Notes: generated from the letters alone by a model not told the origin. A DNA stretch of 64,000 nt from Pyropia yezoensis (GCA_009829735.1 CM020619.1:11512471-11576470); one strand, 5' to 3'; numbered from the stretch's first letter, positions 11,603 through 23,597 are shown. Made by a program: numbers and translations.

Positions 11603-11610
11603 TATAAATA
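11603..11610 (+). promoter_or_regulatory. TATA box (TATAAATA)
   Basis: A consensus TATAAATA followed by GGG, with an AATAAA polyadenylation-like signal about 150 bp downstream (11756-11761). It could drive a very short transcript or be the promoter of the Crinkler/RHS-like gene via an unseen first exon. Confidence 0.35.
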
Positions 11611-12291
11611 GGGTGGCGTCGGCGGCGCTGACAAAGCAGAGCAGTACAGTGCGTACGGGGTCATATGTGGGGGTCATCTAGGAAAGTAGCCCACTTTTAT
11701 TTTAGACTATATGCCAAGATTGACGGACTGTTGCTGGTGTCCGACCAGTCCTGCTAATAAATGTGTATACAATTTGGTCAATGGTGCAGAGATGGAGTTG
11801 CCGCTGAGCGGTCGCCCTGCGGACAAGTCACAAGCCGGGGGTCAAACACGCTCCACGGGGGGACCGTGTCCAGCGCAGAGGTAAACGACAGGTTCATAGC
11901 ACACCATCACGCACAGGGCTCACTCGTCCTCGGCCTCCTCGCTCAGTAACACCATGTCCACTGTGGCGCCAATAGCCTCTATGTCCTCCTCAGCTGTCAA
12001 GCACTGTCTCGCCGCCACCTCCCGCTCCGAGTCACCAACACCCTCGAACTCAAAAAGAGGGGAGCCCGGCCGCTCAATAGAGGCCGCAGGGGAGGTGGGA
12101 CGGCGCGGCCGCAGGGATGGTGGGACGGCGTGGTGGTGGTGACGGCGGTGGGGTGTCGCGTCCGTGCGCGCCGTGTTTGACTAGAAGAGCAATTGTGTTT
12201 CTGGCCAGTCCTAATTTGTGGGTGTCCGCATTCAAATTCCGGTGGGATAGAGACTTCTCTTCATAAATGGAGAGTTTCCCTCGTGCGAGTG

Positions 12292-12328
12292 CGGCTGGGT
12301 TATATGTGGACCACATATAACCCAGCCG
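12292..12328. repeat. 37-bp perfect palindrome with a 1-nt centre
   Basis: Arms CGGCTGGGTTATATGTGG (12292-12309) and their exact reverse complement (12311-12328) flank a single A at 12310. It could be a hairpin or cruciform site, a dimeric protein-binding site, or a remnant of mobile-element termini. Confidence 0.7.
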
Positions 12329-12600
12329 GACACAGTCCAATAACTACTGTACTGTACCCAGAGAAATCCCACACCGATCTTATTTGAGGATCGTACTCCG
12401 TCGAAGTCGAATCGGCCTCGGGAGACTGTGATCTCGTGCATTCAGAACATTACGAGAATATCAAAATCTTGGTTGCTGAAAGTCACATCTGCGGTCATAG
12501 GATATGCCACGACCGTGCCATTTTAACGAGAAAGATACGAGAATTCTCGATGAAAATGCTCGTTGCTGAAAGTCTCTACTCTCGACTTTCGGCTTGACCC

Positions 12601-12860
12601 CGACGCTGCCCGCCGACCGACGCTGCTCGCCACCCCGACGCTGCCCGCCACCCCGACGCTGCCCGCCACCCCGACGCTGCTCGCCACCCCGACGCTGCCC
12701 GTCACCCTGACGCTGCCCGCCGACCGATGCTGCCCGCCGACCGACGCTGCTCGCCACCCCGACGCTGCCCGCCACCCCGACGCTGCCCGCCACCCCGACG
12801 CTGCCCGCCACCCCGACGCTGCCCGCCACCCCGACGCTGCCCGCCACCCCGACGCTGCCC
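12601..12860. repeat. 18-bp GC-rich minisatellite
   Basis: About 14 tandem copies of an 18-bp unit (CGACGCTGCCCGCCACCC with variants CTC for CCC and GACCGA for CACCCC). In the plus frame of the downstream gene it would encode a Pro-Arg-Arg-Cys-Pro-Pro hexapeptide repeat; on the minus strand, Gly/Val/Ala/Ser repeats. It ends 8 bp before a candidate start codon at 12868. Confidence 0.85.
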
Positions 12861-12867
12861 ACCATCC

Positions 12868-15800
12868 ATGGAAGGACAGGCTTCAATGGCGTTTGTCGCC
12901 GCTGCTGGTGGTACTTCGCGGCGGGTGCTATCATCACGGCTGGTGCTACTAGCAGCTCCATGGTCCTGCACGGGCCTTGGGCCTCCCTGTCGCGCTGCTT
13001 CACACCCGCGGGTCCCGATACAGGCACACCCTGTGACCTGCCGAGTGCCTCTTCCTGATGAGCGAAATGCGGACTCTTCGCGTTTGGGGCGGGATGAGAG
13101 GCCGGTTGGACTGGGGGAGGTCGAGGGGCCTACCCGTGCCTCGGAACTCAAAGATTACGAAGAGCTGCTGGTCTCGATGGAGGAGGAGCTGCGGCAGACA
13201 GTCGTCGATCGCGCCGCGGCACAAGCCGCGCTCGACAAGGCGTCCAACGACCTTTGCGACGCCAGCAGCAGTGTGAAGCAAGTGCTCAACGACCTCAAGG
13301 TCACGAGCCTGGCTAATGAGGAAAAGCTGGACTTGCAAGAGGACAAAATGTTTCACATGGAGCAGAAGGCCATTCTTCGGAAGGCTGTCACGGAGGAACG
13401 CAAGAAGGAGCAGGATCTTCGTGCCACTGAGGTGAAGCAGAAAGCCGCAGTGAAAGCCATGCTCGAGCATCTGTTGCAGGTAATGTTTTACCGAGCTGAC
13501 CTCTCATCTGACTATCTGGGTCTTACTCTGGTATTATTCCTGGTCGCTCGTCTTAGCTCATGCACTGACGCTCTGGCTATCGTTTTTTGCGTCGGTGTTC
13601 TCTCTGGTCGGCGTTCTACCTGATGTTTTTCTGTGCAGATGCGTCTTCGTGTTGCAGGCGCGCGGCCGGGCCCATCACCTCTGTCAAAGCTGTCATCAGA
13701 GCAAATCATCTTGCGTCTGCGGCACTTCATCGAGCCTAGTCCAGCTTTTGAGTCGGGGCTCCTGCGCCGCATCTTTGGTCGCAACCTCACAGCCGAGCTG
13801 ATTAACGGGCTGTTCAAGACGCGCACTGAGACTCGTGCTACCGGGTACATTGCGGGCTCACCCGGTCGCGGCAAGACGTTGTTGCTACTCTTGCTGCTGC
13901 TGTCTACTCTGCCCAAGTACGAGATCCTGTTGTCGGAGCTGAGCGACGAGGTACGGGCGTGGTGGAAGGGGCTTCCCGTCTACTCGCTGTCCTTAAATGG
14001 GCGCACCAAGGCCTCTGGTTCTGACCATGTGCTGGCTGCGATCAACCCGCTCCTCCCCGTGCTGGTGCGCATCATCTACACCGAGTCCTACACTGTCGGC
14101 AACCTCCTCTTTAGCGACTTCCAAAAGGACGTGTTGCAGCTCCTCAAACGAAAGGAGCTGTCCTTTGAGGAGGTGAAGACCTGCGCCACTGGCTTGGTGC
14201 GGGCCCGCCTGCAGCCCAGCATGTCATCGGCCCAGATGTCCGCTGTTATGCTCGTTGATGAGCTGGCACGGCTGTCGCTCGAAGGGCTTAGCAAGGAAGA
14301 CGTCGAGTCCCTGAACAAGGACTTGCAGGAGCTGAATGATGCCGCCGCCACGCAGCGGCCAGGGGTGAAAGCAACCGTCTTCACTGTGCGGATGACCCCA
14401 AATGCAATAGAGCCGAAGATCGTCGAGGGGAAGCAGCCTGCGTGGGCGCCGATGGCGTCTGCGGAGCTGGTCAAGACGTCTGCTGAGCAGATCGAAGCGG
14501 TGACCGTGGATACAAAAGTGGCGGCGGCAACGCCTGTGCGTGCCGACCAAGTGGATGCTGATACCAGCAACAAGGCTGCGGACGTCATCGTCCTACCCGA
14601 AGACTCAGCATTGCGGACGGCGGAGGCTGTGCGCAAGGCGTGCTGCGACTGGTGCGAGGAACTGCTCATCCGCCCCGTGATGACGTCCTTCACGAACCGG
14701 TTCATGCAGCGGCAAGGTGGCTTCAAGACGGGCTCTGGGTCGACCGTCATCGAGGCTGTCACCATTCCCCTTCTACCTGCCCAGCCGCTTGAGGAAGAGC
14801 TGGTGCGGCGCTTCAACGATAGCGGTGTGCGTCTACAGGCTACGTCAGCCGTCGGTCAACGCACAGTCCTGCCGGTCGAGACTGTGGCCAAGCACATGGT
14901 GCTCGTCAGCCTGGGTCATCCCCGCGCGCTGCAGACGCTGTATGGCGCCGTCGACCGGGCCCGTGACGGTGACAACTTCCTGGACAAGCTACTGGCGGCT
15001 CTCAAGCCTGAAGCTCTGTCTGTGGCGGCGGAGAGCGTGCGCATCTTGGCGAGCTACCCGTTGGTGCTGGCAGCCGGGCTGCTGGGCTTTGACGTGCCCA
15101 CCACGGGCTTTGCTGCTGATGACCTGTCTTTTGACACCGTTTTTGGTAAGGCGGCGCTCGTCCAGCGGTCGCCGGAGGGGCCCACCGTCATTCTCTCCTT
15201 CTTCTTCGCTGCGCTGGAGCAGCGACTCACGCTGGACATGCAAGATGTTGTTGCTGCCAAGGCGGTCATGCCCTCATCCACCCTCAAACTGTCTGACGGC
15301 CCCAGTGTTGACGGCGGTGGGGCTGTGTCGACCCCTATCCCTTTTGCTGACGTGGTGAACCCAACCAACGATTGCCGTGGAGCTGATGCCGGCTTGTTCG
15401 ACGCGTGTCTGTACGTACGACGCTCCCTGCTGAATGGCAATGCGCCGATCGCCTGGGAGAGCGTGCTGCTGTGGTTTGCGGTGGCGACCAGCCGAGCCCG
15501 GGCGCTGCTGACCCGGTACGAGTCTTCGGTGCTGCGCGGCGACCCCCCTCCGTATAGGGCACAAACCGTCGCGATGCTCTATCCAGCGTGTGAGCGCCTG
15601 ACTGGACCAGCGCCGTGGCTGCACACGGCCTATGTGGACGCCTCTATTGCCCGTGAAGGCGTCAAGTTCTTCTCAACTATCCCGCAGCTGCTGGAGGACG
15701 TCTCGCAGGACGAGCTACTGCGGTTCATCTGGCGGCCCAAGAGCTCTACGTTTCCGGGTATCGACGGCATCATGTTTTTTCGTTGCGTCGTGGGTGTTCA

Positions 15801-16140
15801 GGGTGGGCCGGAGGAAGGCACCTTGGTGGCCGTCGCGGAGCAGCACAAGTTTGGCGACAAGCTGGTACCAGGCACCGACCTGATGACGCCCTGTACCCGA
15901 CTTGCCAAGCTGTTTGGTGAAGATCTGTGGAAGTTGTGGCAGGCGCGGACGGCGTTTGTTTTGATTGCGCGCTCCACGGCACCAGATGGGCTGAACGTGC
16001 GTTCGTGCAATCCTCCTTTGGCGGTCGACAGCACCATTGTCATCGACGGTGATGGCCTCGCCGGTGTATACGGCTCTGCCTTTTCAACGTTGGCGGTCTG
16101 TGCTGAATCACTCTTTGGCACCCAGATTTTGATGAGGTGA
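12868..16140 (+). CDS. Crinkler/RHS-like P-loop NTPase with C-terminal nuclease-like region
   Basis: Two exons are proposed: 12868-13479 and 13639-16140, joined by a phase-0 GT-AG intron (13480-13638). The product is about 1,037 aa if the ATG at 12868 is used; the true start is uncertain because the first 60 codons look weakly coding and the frame stays open upstream through the minisatellite. Around residues 95-200 it is heptad-like and charged (probable coiled coil). Exon 2 carries Walker A GSPGRGKT (about 277-284) and Walker B VMLVDE (about 407-412). Near the C-terminus GIDGI (about 910) and EQHKFG (about 937) fit a PD-(D/E)xK-type site. This order matches the published CR/RHS effector class (NTPase plus REase-fold domain). 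No signal peptide is evident. No internal stops or frameshifts are seen, unlike its neighbours. Confidence 0.7.
13480..13638 (+). other. Intron of the Crinkler/RHS-like gene
   Basis: Donor TTGCAG|GTAATG and acceptor TTTTTCTGTGCAG, 159 nt, phase 0. The flanking frames join directly, leading from the coiled-coil exon into the NTPase exon. Confidence 0.7.
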
Positions 16141-18649
16141 TCTCACTGTCTCCAGCCGAGACGGGGCGGCGCGGACTGCGCTCGTTTGCAAGCAGCGCGG
16201 CAGCAGGTGCAAGGTGCAGTGGGGGGGGGTTGGTTGGGAGGGGTCGTTGCGTCCGCACGGGGCACGGCGTCGAGGCACCATTGTCTTGCGGCATGTGCCT
16301 GGCCTGGGCGCCACGCACGTGGTGTGGCCACTGCAGCGTCTGCCGGCCCGTGACGTTCACTTCAAGCGCTGCGGCCGCCCACGACGCGACCACCTGCAAC
16401 GCCACCGTCTGGGCAGGGTGCGATCCGCCATGGGCGGTCTCGGCCACGTCGGCGCTCACGGTACGCCATACACGCCGGCCCGTTTCCGCCCGTGGTTATA
16501 TGCCTCGTCGCCGTCCACGAGGTGCGCATCGACTGGATGGGGCTGCCCATCAAGGAGGGTCGGCGGAGCCCCCCCCAGCGCCACCAGTCGCGGCAGGGTG
16601 CCCCCATAGTCGCCGCCCAGCCGCTCCCGCAGCGGCGTTGCCGACAGCACCGCCCCCGCCTTGTCCACGCGCGACACGTACACGTCCCGCCCGTCGCCCG
16701 TGGCGGTGGCGCAGGTGGTCACCTCGCCGCCACCGCCGCCGCCGCCGCGGCCGCCGGGGGTGATCGACGACAGCCACACGTGGGCGGCACCCCAGGCGGC
16801 TGGCGGCGGGCACGCCCCCCCCCCGTGCTCGCGGGATGGTGCGGGTGACGGGCGCGGGGGGGGCCGCCCCGCAGACGGCCGCCCAGGAGATGCTGGTGGC
16901 CACCGCCGCCGGCGTGGCAACGGCGGCGACGACAGCGGCGGCGGCGGTGGTGGCGGCGGCGGTGGTGGCGGCGGCGGCGGCGGCAGCAGCGGCATCGACG
17001 GCGAGCGCCGCGGCCACCGGCGCAGCCGACGGCGTCCGCCCGACCGGCCGCCGCCGCCGCCGGCTGGGCGGCCGGCCAGGCTCGCTGGCGGGGGGGCGGG
17101 GACAGTCGCCGGGGGGCCCCGCGTGACGGCACGGCGCCATGACAGCGGCACCAGGAGTGCCGGCAGCGTCGTCGGCGGCGTCGTTGGGGGGGGGGGGCGA
17201 GGGGGTGGAAGGGGGGGGGGAGCTGTCGATGTCGCCGTCGCCGTCGCTTCCGCCGCCGTCTGGCGGCGCCCCCCCCCCCCCCCCCACCCTCCTCTAGCGC
17301 CAGCGGCACCCCCCCCCCACCCCCCTCCATCGCCAGCGACACGTCCACCTCCGCCGCATCCCCCGGCACTGTCGCCCACCGCTGCGTCCGGCAGTGCAGG
17401 GTAGTGGTGGTGGGGGCCGACGGGAAATACCCGGGCTGGTGGGGGAGAGGAGAAGACCCTCCCACCGAACGGTCGCTTTCGCCGACGTCGCTGCCACCGC
17501 CGCCACCACCGTCGCCACCGCCCAACGCGCGGTGGGCGGCCGCAGCGAAATACGGCGGGGGGAACGCAGCGGGCGGCGGCGGCGGCGGTGGCGGCGGCGG
17601 CGTGGCGGGTGCGAGCGCGTCGGGCGGCAGCCGCCGTCCCCGTCCCGGCGGTCGCCGTCGCCGCCGGCGCACCTGGGAGGACCCCCCGCAGGCAGTTGAC
17701 GCGGCGGCGGCACCGGCGGTGGTCGACAGCCGCCGTGGCGGCCACGACCGTGGCTGCCGCCGCCGCCGCGGCTGCTGTGGCCGCCGCGGCAGCCAGCCTA
17801 GCGCCGCTCCGCCGCCACGGCGGGGAGGTTGTGGCCGCGACGCCGCCGCCGTCGGTGCCCGCGAGGGCGCCAGGCGGCAACCAGCAATGGCAAGAACAAC
17901 GGCAGCGGCGGCGGCGGCGGCAGCGGCGGCGGCGGCAACGACAATGGCGGCGGCGGCGGCGGCGGCAGTGGCTTTTGGGCGGCGGCGGGGGTGGCGGTGG
18001 CCCACCGCGTCTGTAGACGGGGGCACCCCAGATCAGATGGGGGGACGGAGGGGGCCCCGCCTGGCGGCCCGCCGCCTCACAGACAGACGGGGTGGGCGGG
18101 GGGGAGGACGGGCCCGCCGGCGGCCGCCGCCCGCGACGCGCCCTCCTGTGAACGCGCGCCGCGCGCCGCGGCCAGCCGGCGTGGCGCGCGCCACGGATGT
18201 CCCGTCGGCCGCGCGCCCCGCGCGCCGGCAACGACGCGCGTCGCTGCTGCGGCCGCGCCGCGCGGCTGTACTCCCCGCGCGGCGCGGCGCCCAGCGCAAA
18301 AGCGTGCGTGGCCGGGGCGGCCGCTTGCGGCTGCTCCCGCCTCGAGCCCCCGGCACCGCCCACCCGCTGGCGGCAGCGGTGCCGTGCCACCCCAGACTCG
18401 GCCGGTACCTTCCTGGTCGGCTTGGCTGCCCCCCTTGCCGCCCAGTGGCCCCCGCCACCGTGGCAGCTCCACCCGATGCCGGCCGCCGCCGCCGCCGCCG
18501 CCGCCGTCCATATCGTCACGTTTCACCCCAAATCCCACCGCCCCCCCAACGCGGCGTGCGTCGGCTACCGGTGCATCGCAATCGGTGGTCGTTGGCCATG
18601 GCGTTGGGCCTGTTTTGGCGAACGCGCAGGCCAACAACGACCGGCCCTA
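16141..18649. other. Triplet-rich, extremely GC-rich locus; possible minus-strand gene
   Basis: GCC/GGC-type triplet runs and G/C homopolymers dominate (for example G12 at 17186-17197), so all frames stay open. The longest minus-strand frame, 16456-18519 (687 codons), is mostly Pro/Ala/Arg/Gly. Its last about 90 codons (16456-16730) have normal composition and read like real protein, including a stretch near VSRVDKAGAVLSATPL. If a gene exists it is on the minus strand, and its C-runs would be on the sense strand, as in G1. I recognise no family. Confidence 0.3.
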
Positions 18650-19882
18650 GTGTCTATTCTACCATGGGCATCATTTGATGCCCTGGGCATCATTTGATGC
18701 CCATTTTCAACTTGTGTTTACGGTATGTTCCCGACCTCTGCGGCCAGTTTTGACTGCAGATTCGGACTCAGCGCGGCGTGTTTGTCCTTGGGGCAACTCA
18801 TGTGCATCCAAGCCTGGGGCTGACTCGAGTGGCACGGGTTTTCCCGCGCGCGCCCGCGCTCCAGGTGCCTTGTTCAGCACTCTCTCGAGGAGGGCCCCAA
18901 CCACAGCACGCTTGGCCTCTGTCTGTACGCGAGAGGCTTGGGAGCATCCTGGGCAAGCAAGGGAACCACCTTTTCTGCCGCCTACGCCACCCTGGTGAGT
19001 GTGGGTGGAGGCCAAATCAGCCCCTTGGCGTTGGCCGTGGTGTCCCGTGGGGCGATGGTGGTGGCAGACCTTGTACGCATCGAAGGGGCGCCGGCCTAGG
19101 CGGGCGCCGCCGCTGCCTGCCTGCGGGCCCGCCTCAGGTTGGATGCGGGGCTTCCGTCGAGTGCTGGGGGGGGGGGAGAAGGGGACGGGGGTGCAAAGGG
19201 CGGGTGGCAGTATTAGTGGCGTACGGAGGTTGGGTGGGGAGCGGGACGGACGGGCGATTATGACGGAAGAAGAGGTGGAGCTTGGGGTCTTGTGCGCGTG
19301 TGCGTACGTCCAGCAGTAGGCCTGGAGGGACGCGGGGAGTGCTGGGTTGTGGTGACGCGCGCCTTTTTCCGGAGTAGGCGTGCCTTTGGCGCGCCACGCC
19401 GCCGCTCGGCGGGCGGTGGGTGGGCACGGAACGAGGCCGCTCTGCATAGATTGTAAGCTATCGAGAGTCCGCCCGAAGTCGAGACGGCCGTGGCGTCGTC
19501 GTAGGACAAAAAAAAGTCCCGAACAGGTGTCAGGGCGTGGGGGTGGAGCGGTTGGTTGTGCTCTCACTGGGATCCGTGACGCTGTGAGGGCCTCTTTGTA
19601 GGCCCCCATCCACGAGACCAGAACACCCCCAGCAGAAAATAAACTCCCCAAGGACCTTCCGAGAGGTGCAAGGAAACTGGACCCTCAGCGAGCGCTTGGT
19701 GAAAGTGCCGCATACGCTTGCAAGAGGACAGAAAGGCAAAAAACGCTTCATCCGTAGGCACCGAGACAACGATTTATCTATGCAGGCGCGCTGGAATGGG
19801 CGATTTCGAGGTCGCGGATCTCGGGCATCATTTGATGCCCGGCTGGGCATCATTTGATGCCCAGGCCCGGTAGAATAGACAC
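18650..19882. mobile_element. 1.2-kb TIR element with TA flanks
   Basis: Terminal inverted repeats GTGTCTATTCTACC (18650-18663) and the reverse complement (19869-19882) are flanked by TA on both sides (18648-18649, 19883-19884). Just inside each TIR are two copies of GGGCATCATTTGATGCCC (18666-18683, 18685-18702; 19823-19840, 19845-19862). TA flanks suggest a Tc1/mariner-type target. The interior has ORFs in both directions (for example minus 18707-19651) but none resembles a transposase to me, so it is probably non-autonomous or decayed. Confidence 0.6.
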
Positions 19883-19884
19883 TA

Positions 19885-21056
19885 GCGATGGTCTCGAATA
19901 CCCGAGAGCCCGTGCCTGTTTTGACGGATGAGCGAGTCAAAAGCAGATGGCAACCGTGTCGCGTGTGAGTCACGTCGTGACAGCTCGGAATCCCATGCTG
20001 TGATTGGACCGATCCGGATCCACTTGAGCCAAGGGAGTGAGAAGTTGAAGCAAATGCTATGTCAGCTCGTGCCCTGGACTGCTCCGACCTGGTCACCGCA
20101 CCAGACGCCATCGGACCTGCGTCGAGCGGCTGTATACATGCACGACGGCGTGGGTTGCGTCTGCCCCCGCAGTTGCATCATGGCAGAATCAGCCCGGCAC
20201 CCAAAGTGTCTTCACACCGCTTCGGCGTCTTCGACAGAACGCACGCCGCGTTCGAGGTGGTGGGCGCCCTCATCCCGGCGGCACACTCCTGGGGTCGCCC
20301 TCAAAAAGTCAGATGCTCGTTGCGTCGGACGCGGCGGGCGCGGTGCTCGAGACGTTATCGCATGCCTGTGACAATACCACTTTCCGATCCTGAGTGGTAA
20401 TGTGACCTGCGCTGCCGTTGACCGCGGCGTAAGGGCGTGCGACCTCAAGACATCGACGTTTAAGGGACGGGGGGGACGCACAGCGGCAGCAGTCCGCGGA
20501 AGTGTCTCAGGGGCGCCGGGTCCCAGCGGTAGCGGCTCGTGCAACTGTGCACGGGGGGTGGGGGGATGGGGCAGTCAGAGCCTCTTGTGCTGTGCTGTGC
20601 GGTGCCCGGGTGGCTTGGCAGCGACGGCATCAGAAGTTGTCCTCGAGGTGGGTTGTAGTTGCGGTATACGCGTTTCATGCCGTTGTGAGGGCGGCGGGGG
20701 GTTGAGCCAACGACATCTGATCCTGTCCCGTGCACGGGAGGACCTTGCGGCAATGGTTGGCAAGTCCTCCCCGAACGTGACGCCAGGGATCGAGCTGCAC
20801 GACGGCAGGGACATGATTAGCACTGCCCTCGGGTACGACGCGTGCTGCATTTGCCGCAAGCTTTTTGTCCGTCACGAGAGTAACGCGGCCGAGGGGGATG
20901 GGGGGGCAACGAGGATCCCCGTACGATCAGACTCCCCAAACAACGGGAGGTGTTGTCAATGAGGGGGGGGCGCGCGGCAACCGGAAGGAGGTGTGCCACG
21001 TGTTCAAGAGTGTGTGTGACTCCAGACGCTCAATCAAAATGGACATTAAAAGCGCC
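19885..21056. other. 3' flank of gene P1; no supported gene
   Basis: A plus-strand ORF at 20402-20962 contains a Cys/His-containing segment, but composition and lack of context do not support it as a gene. Nothing else is recognised. It may contain the terminus of the P1 element if P1 is a transposon. Confidence 0.35.
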
Positions 21057-22869
21057 TCATCTTGGCACATCCCACGGATAAAGAACGTTCAAAAAGAACC
21101 TCATGGCAAGACGGTCTTCGAACGGATCACTCTCCCCCGCAGGCGCAGCGCCGACGCCCTTCCGCTCGCTAAGCTCCATGAAGTTAGGGACGACGTGGAC
21201 TACGCGCCGCAAGTCTTTCACTGGAACTACGCGCAAGGCGCAGTCCGGCTGTCCCGGCCGCTGGAGCCATCGCAGGCGCGTGCACCCACGCGCAGCAAGA
21301 AGACAGCCCGGCACGGGGTCTACTGGCGCCATCTCGCACAATACAGCGACGTCGGCATCTGGAAGGCGCAGCAGTGCACGCACCTCCCCCACAAATACCG
21401 TCTGCGCGTCGGACCCCGACGAGTAGATGACACTGTCTAGCCAGGGAGCCTCGCGGAACGACCGGGACGCTCGGACGATCTGGCGAGCCCGCGCACCGCA
21501 GTCAAACTTGGCGGAGATTCGCACGTAGCCAAGCACCGGCAACACGTGGTCAGCCGGCAGGCCAAGCACGCTTGAGAGGTTGCCAAGCCCCGGACGCCGT
21601 GCGATGTCCTCGACCTTCACGTGGGGCAGGTGATGGACAGTCCGCGGCCGCTGAGGTTCGCCACTGTCTTCAGCGACAGTTCTTCGATCGTCACAGACTG
21701 CAGCCTCTCGACGCCAGGCAACAGGCGCACCTCTGTCCGCGTCCATTACGGCGGACGAAGTGCTTTCAGCATCCTCGTCAGTCGACTTCGGTTGACGCAC
21801 AGGAACTTGACCAGCGGCCCGACTGGCCGCCTTATCTTCCTCGTCCAGGTTCTCAAGGATGGTGCGCGACCCCTGGGCCTGCCGCACAAGCTGGGCCGTG
21901 AAGGACCCTGGCTGTTTGCTCGTCCGCGCATAAAACACATTGTCCTCTTTGTGCTGCGACTCGTTGGAGGCCGTGTTCCCGTTACGCAGGTTGCCATGCA
22001 TCTTGATGATGTCAAAAAAAATGGCAAAGCAGGCGGTGGAACTTCGTGCTGTTCATCTGTCCAAGAATCGGGGTGACGTAGTCAAGGATGAAGCGCGTCG
22101 CCTGGGCGGAGATGTCCGCCGCCACCTCCAGGGTGAGGCAGCGGCGGAGCAGACGCGCCGACTTGACCGGCAACGCGCATGTAGAGCGCCGCGTACTCAG
22201 CAAACAATGCTGTCACAGCCTCATGGAGTGGGGTGTCTCCGAGCTTGGCGCGGTAAGCGGCCCAGTCGTAGGTAAAGCCACGCTTGACGTGGTCGACGTC
22301 CTCATCATCGTCGGCATCGTACCCGTCGTCGTCCTCTTTGGACTGGGCACCCTCAGCTGCGTCGCCATGGTGCTGCAACACGGCCGCTTCCGGGGGTGCG
22401 TTACCACCGTGCCGCCCGAACAAGCCCGCGAAAATGAATGGCAGGATGCAGACGCCGTCCCGCTGCTGCTTGGCGGAGTAGCTGGACTGCTTCTCGTCCT
22501 CGCCCACAGCGTACCTGCTCGATGGGCCAACCGTGCGTCCAGCCAATAATAGCGCACAAAAAGTGCGACAAGGCGTGCACGTCAGCATACAGATGCCATC
22601 TTCAGCATGCTCGCACCACAAGGGACACAAGTACGCAGAACCAATAGATACTTCGACAATAACAGGCCAGTCCGCTTGATATCTCACACGACATACCCTG
22701 GATCGGCCTTGCATGCGCGGCAACGACGGACCATGAACTTGAGCCTCTCAAATGCCAGGCGCTTTGTCGCCTCCAGACTGCCGGCCAGCGGTCTAGCCCC
22801 AACGCACATGAACGGGAGCAACTTAATCACCCTGTGCACCATCGTGCGAGTCACTCCAAGATCCAACAC

Positions 22870-23010
22870 CTGCAAGCGCGGACGCAAAGCTTGATGACCA
22901 CAAAAAGGAGAGTCAATCCATGCGGTCATTCAGCCAGCAGCCTGGATAAATCGACAGCCAGAGCGGGACGCGCGCATCATGCGCACGAGCGAGAAGACAG
23001 ATGGACGTAC
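22870..23010 (-). other. Intron in P1 (phase 0)
   Basis: Minus-strand GTACGT donor at 23010 and CTTGCAG acceptor ending at 22870; 141 nt. Its removal joins IGFDILH directly to VLDLGVTR and removes an in-frame stop. Confidence 0.65.
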
Positions 23011-23597
23011 GTGTAGGATGTCAAAGCCAATCATGCGGTATAGCAAGTGGGGTGATGTGGACAGCCCAGGTATGCAGGCCAGTGCTGGGACGTAGCCGTT
23101 CGAGCTGTCGATGGCCTCGAGTGCAGTGCGCTGCTGCTTTCGCCGTGAGTGTCGCCTGCATTGTGCTGCTTCGTACTGCCGATGCAGACTTCCCAATACC
23201 TCGCGATCCTTGGCTGCCAGCGCCACGGACGATCCCGCCTTCCGCACATGCACGTCGCACAGGGAGCACGCCCGCTTACACGTGCCACCCTTCAGGCACA
23301 GTATGGCACGCTCTTCAGGTTGGTCGCTGAGCTACGACAACACACGAGGAAACGCCACGACAGAGCGCCCCGTGCTTGGGTTCTGCACAGTCACGCCCTC
23401 GTTGCCTGCGACAATGGTACTACGCAGGACCACATACAGCACGCGCTGAAGAATAGCAGCACGGCGTTGGCGGGCACGCTCCTTCCCTGCTGGCTCTTTC
23501 AGCGTCTTGACCACGGGGATGTAGGCGACAGTGATCCACTTGACCTCCCTGGTGACACTGTTGATGACTCGAATCCTGACGGCGTACAACTTGTGTG

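Larger units (their letters stand above)
11026..12600. other. Region without a supported gene between A1 and the minisatellite
   Basis: The left part may be the continuation of the G1 locus after A1, but no frame is convincing. It carries a 19-G run (11235-11253), a strong TATA box at 11603-11610 with an AATAAA at 11756-11761, a 37-bp palindrome at 12292-12328, and a less GC-rich stretch at 12340-12590. Long ORFs here on both strands look like low-complexity shadows. Confidence 0.4.

Noticed and set aside
12601-12860. CRISPR-like array
   Set aside because: The 18-bp units are directly tandem with no unique spacers, and the window is eukaryotic.
4245-16140. G1 and the Crinkler/RHS-like gene as one transcription unit interrupted by A1
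   Set aside because: Same strand and order, but there is no coding continuity between 11026 and 12600, and a TATA box and AATAAA lie between them.
18707-19651. 314-codon minus ORF as the transposase of the TIR element
   Set aside because: Pro/Arg/His-rich composition with no recognisable catalytic pattern.
18650-19882. CACTA-class element
   Set aside because: The ends read TAGTG...CACTA when the TA is included, the reverse of CACTA...TAGTG, and there is no 2-3 bp duplication other than TA.
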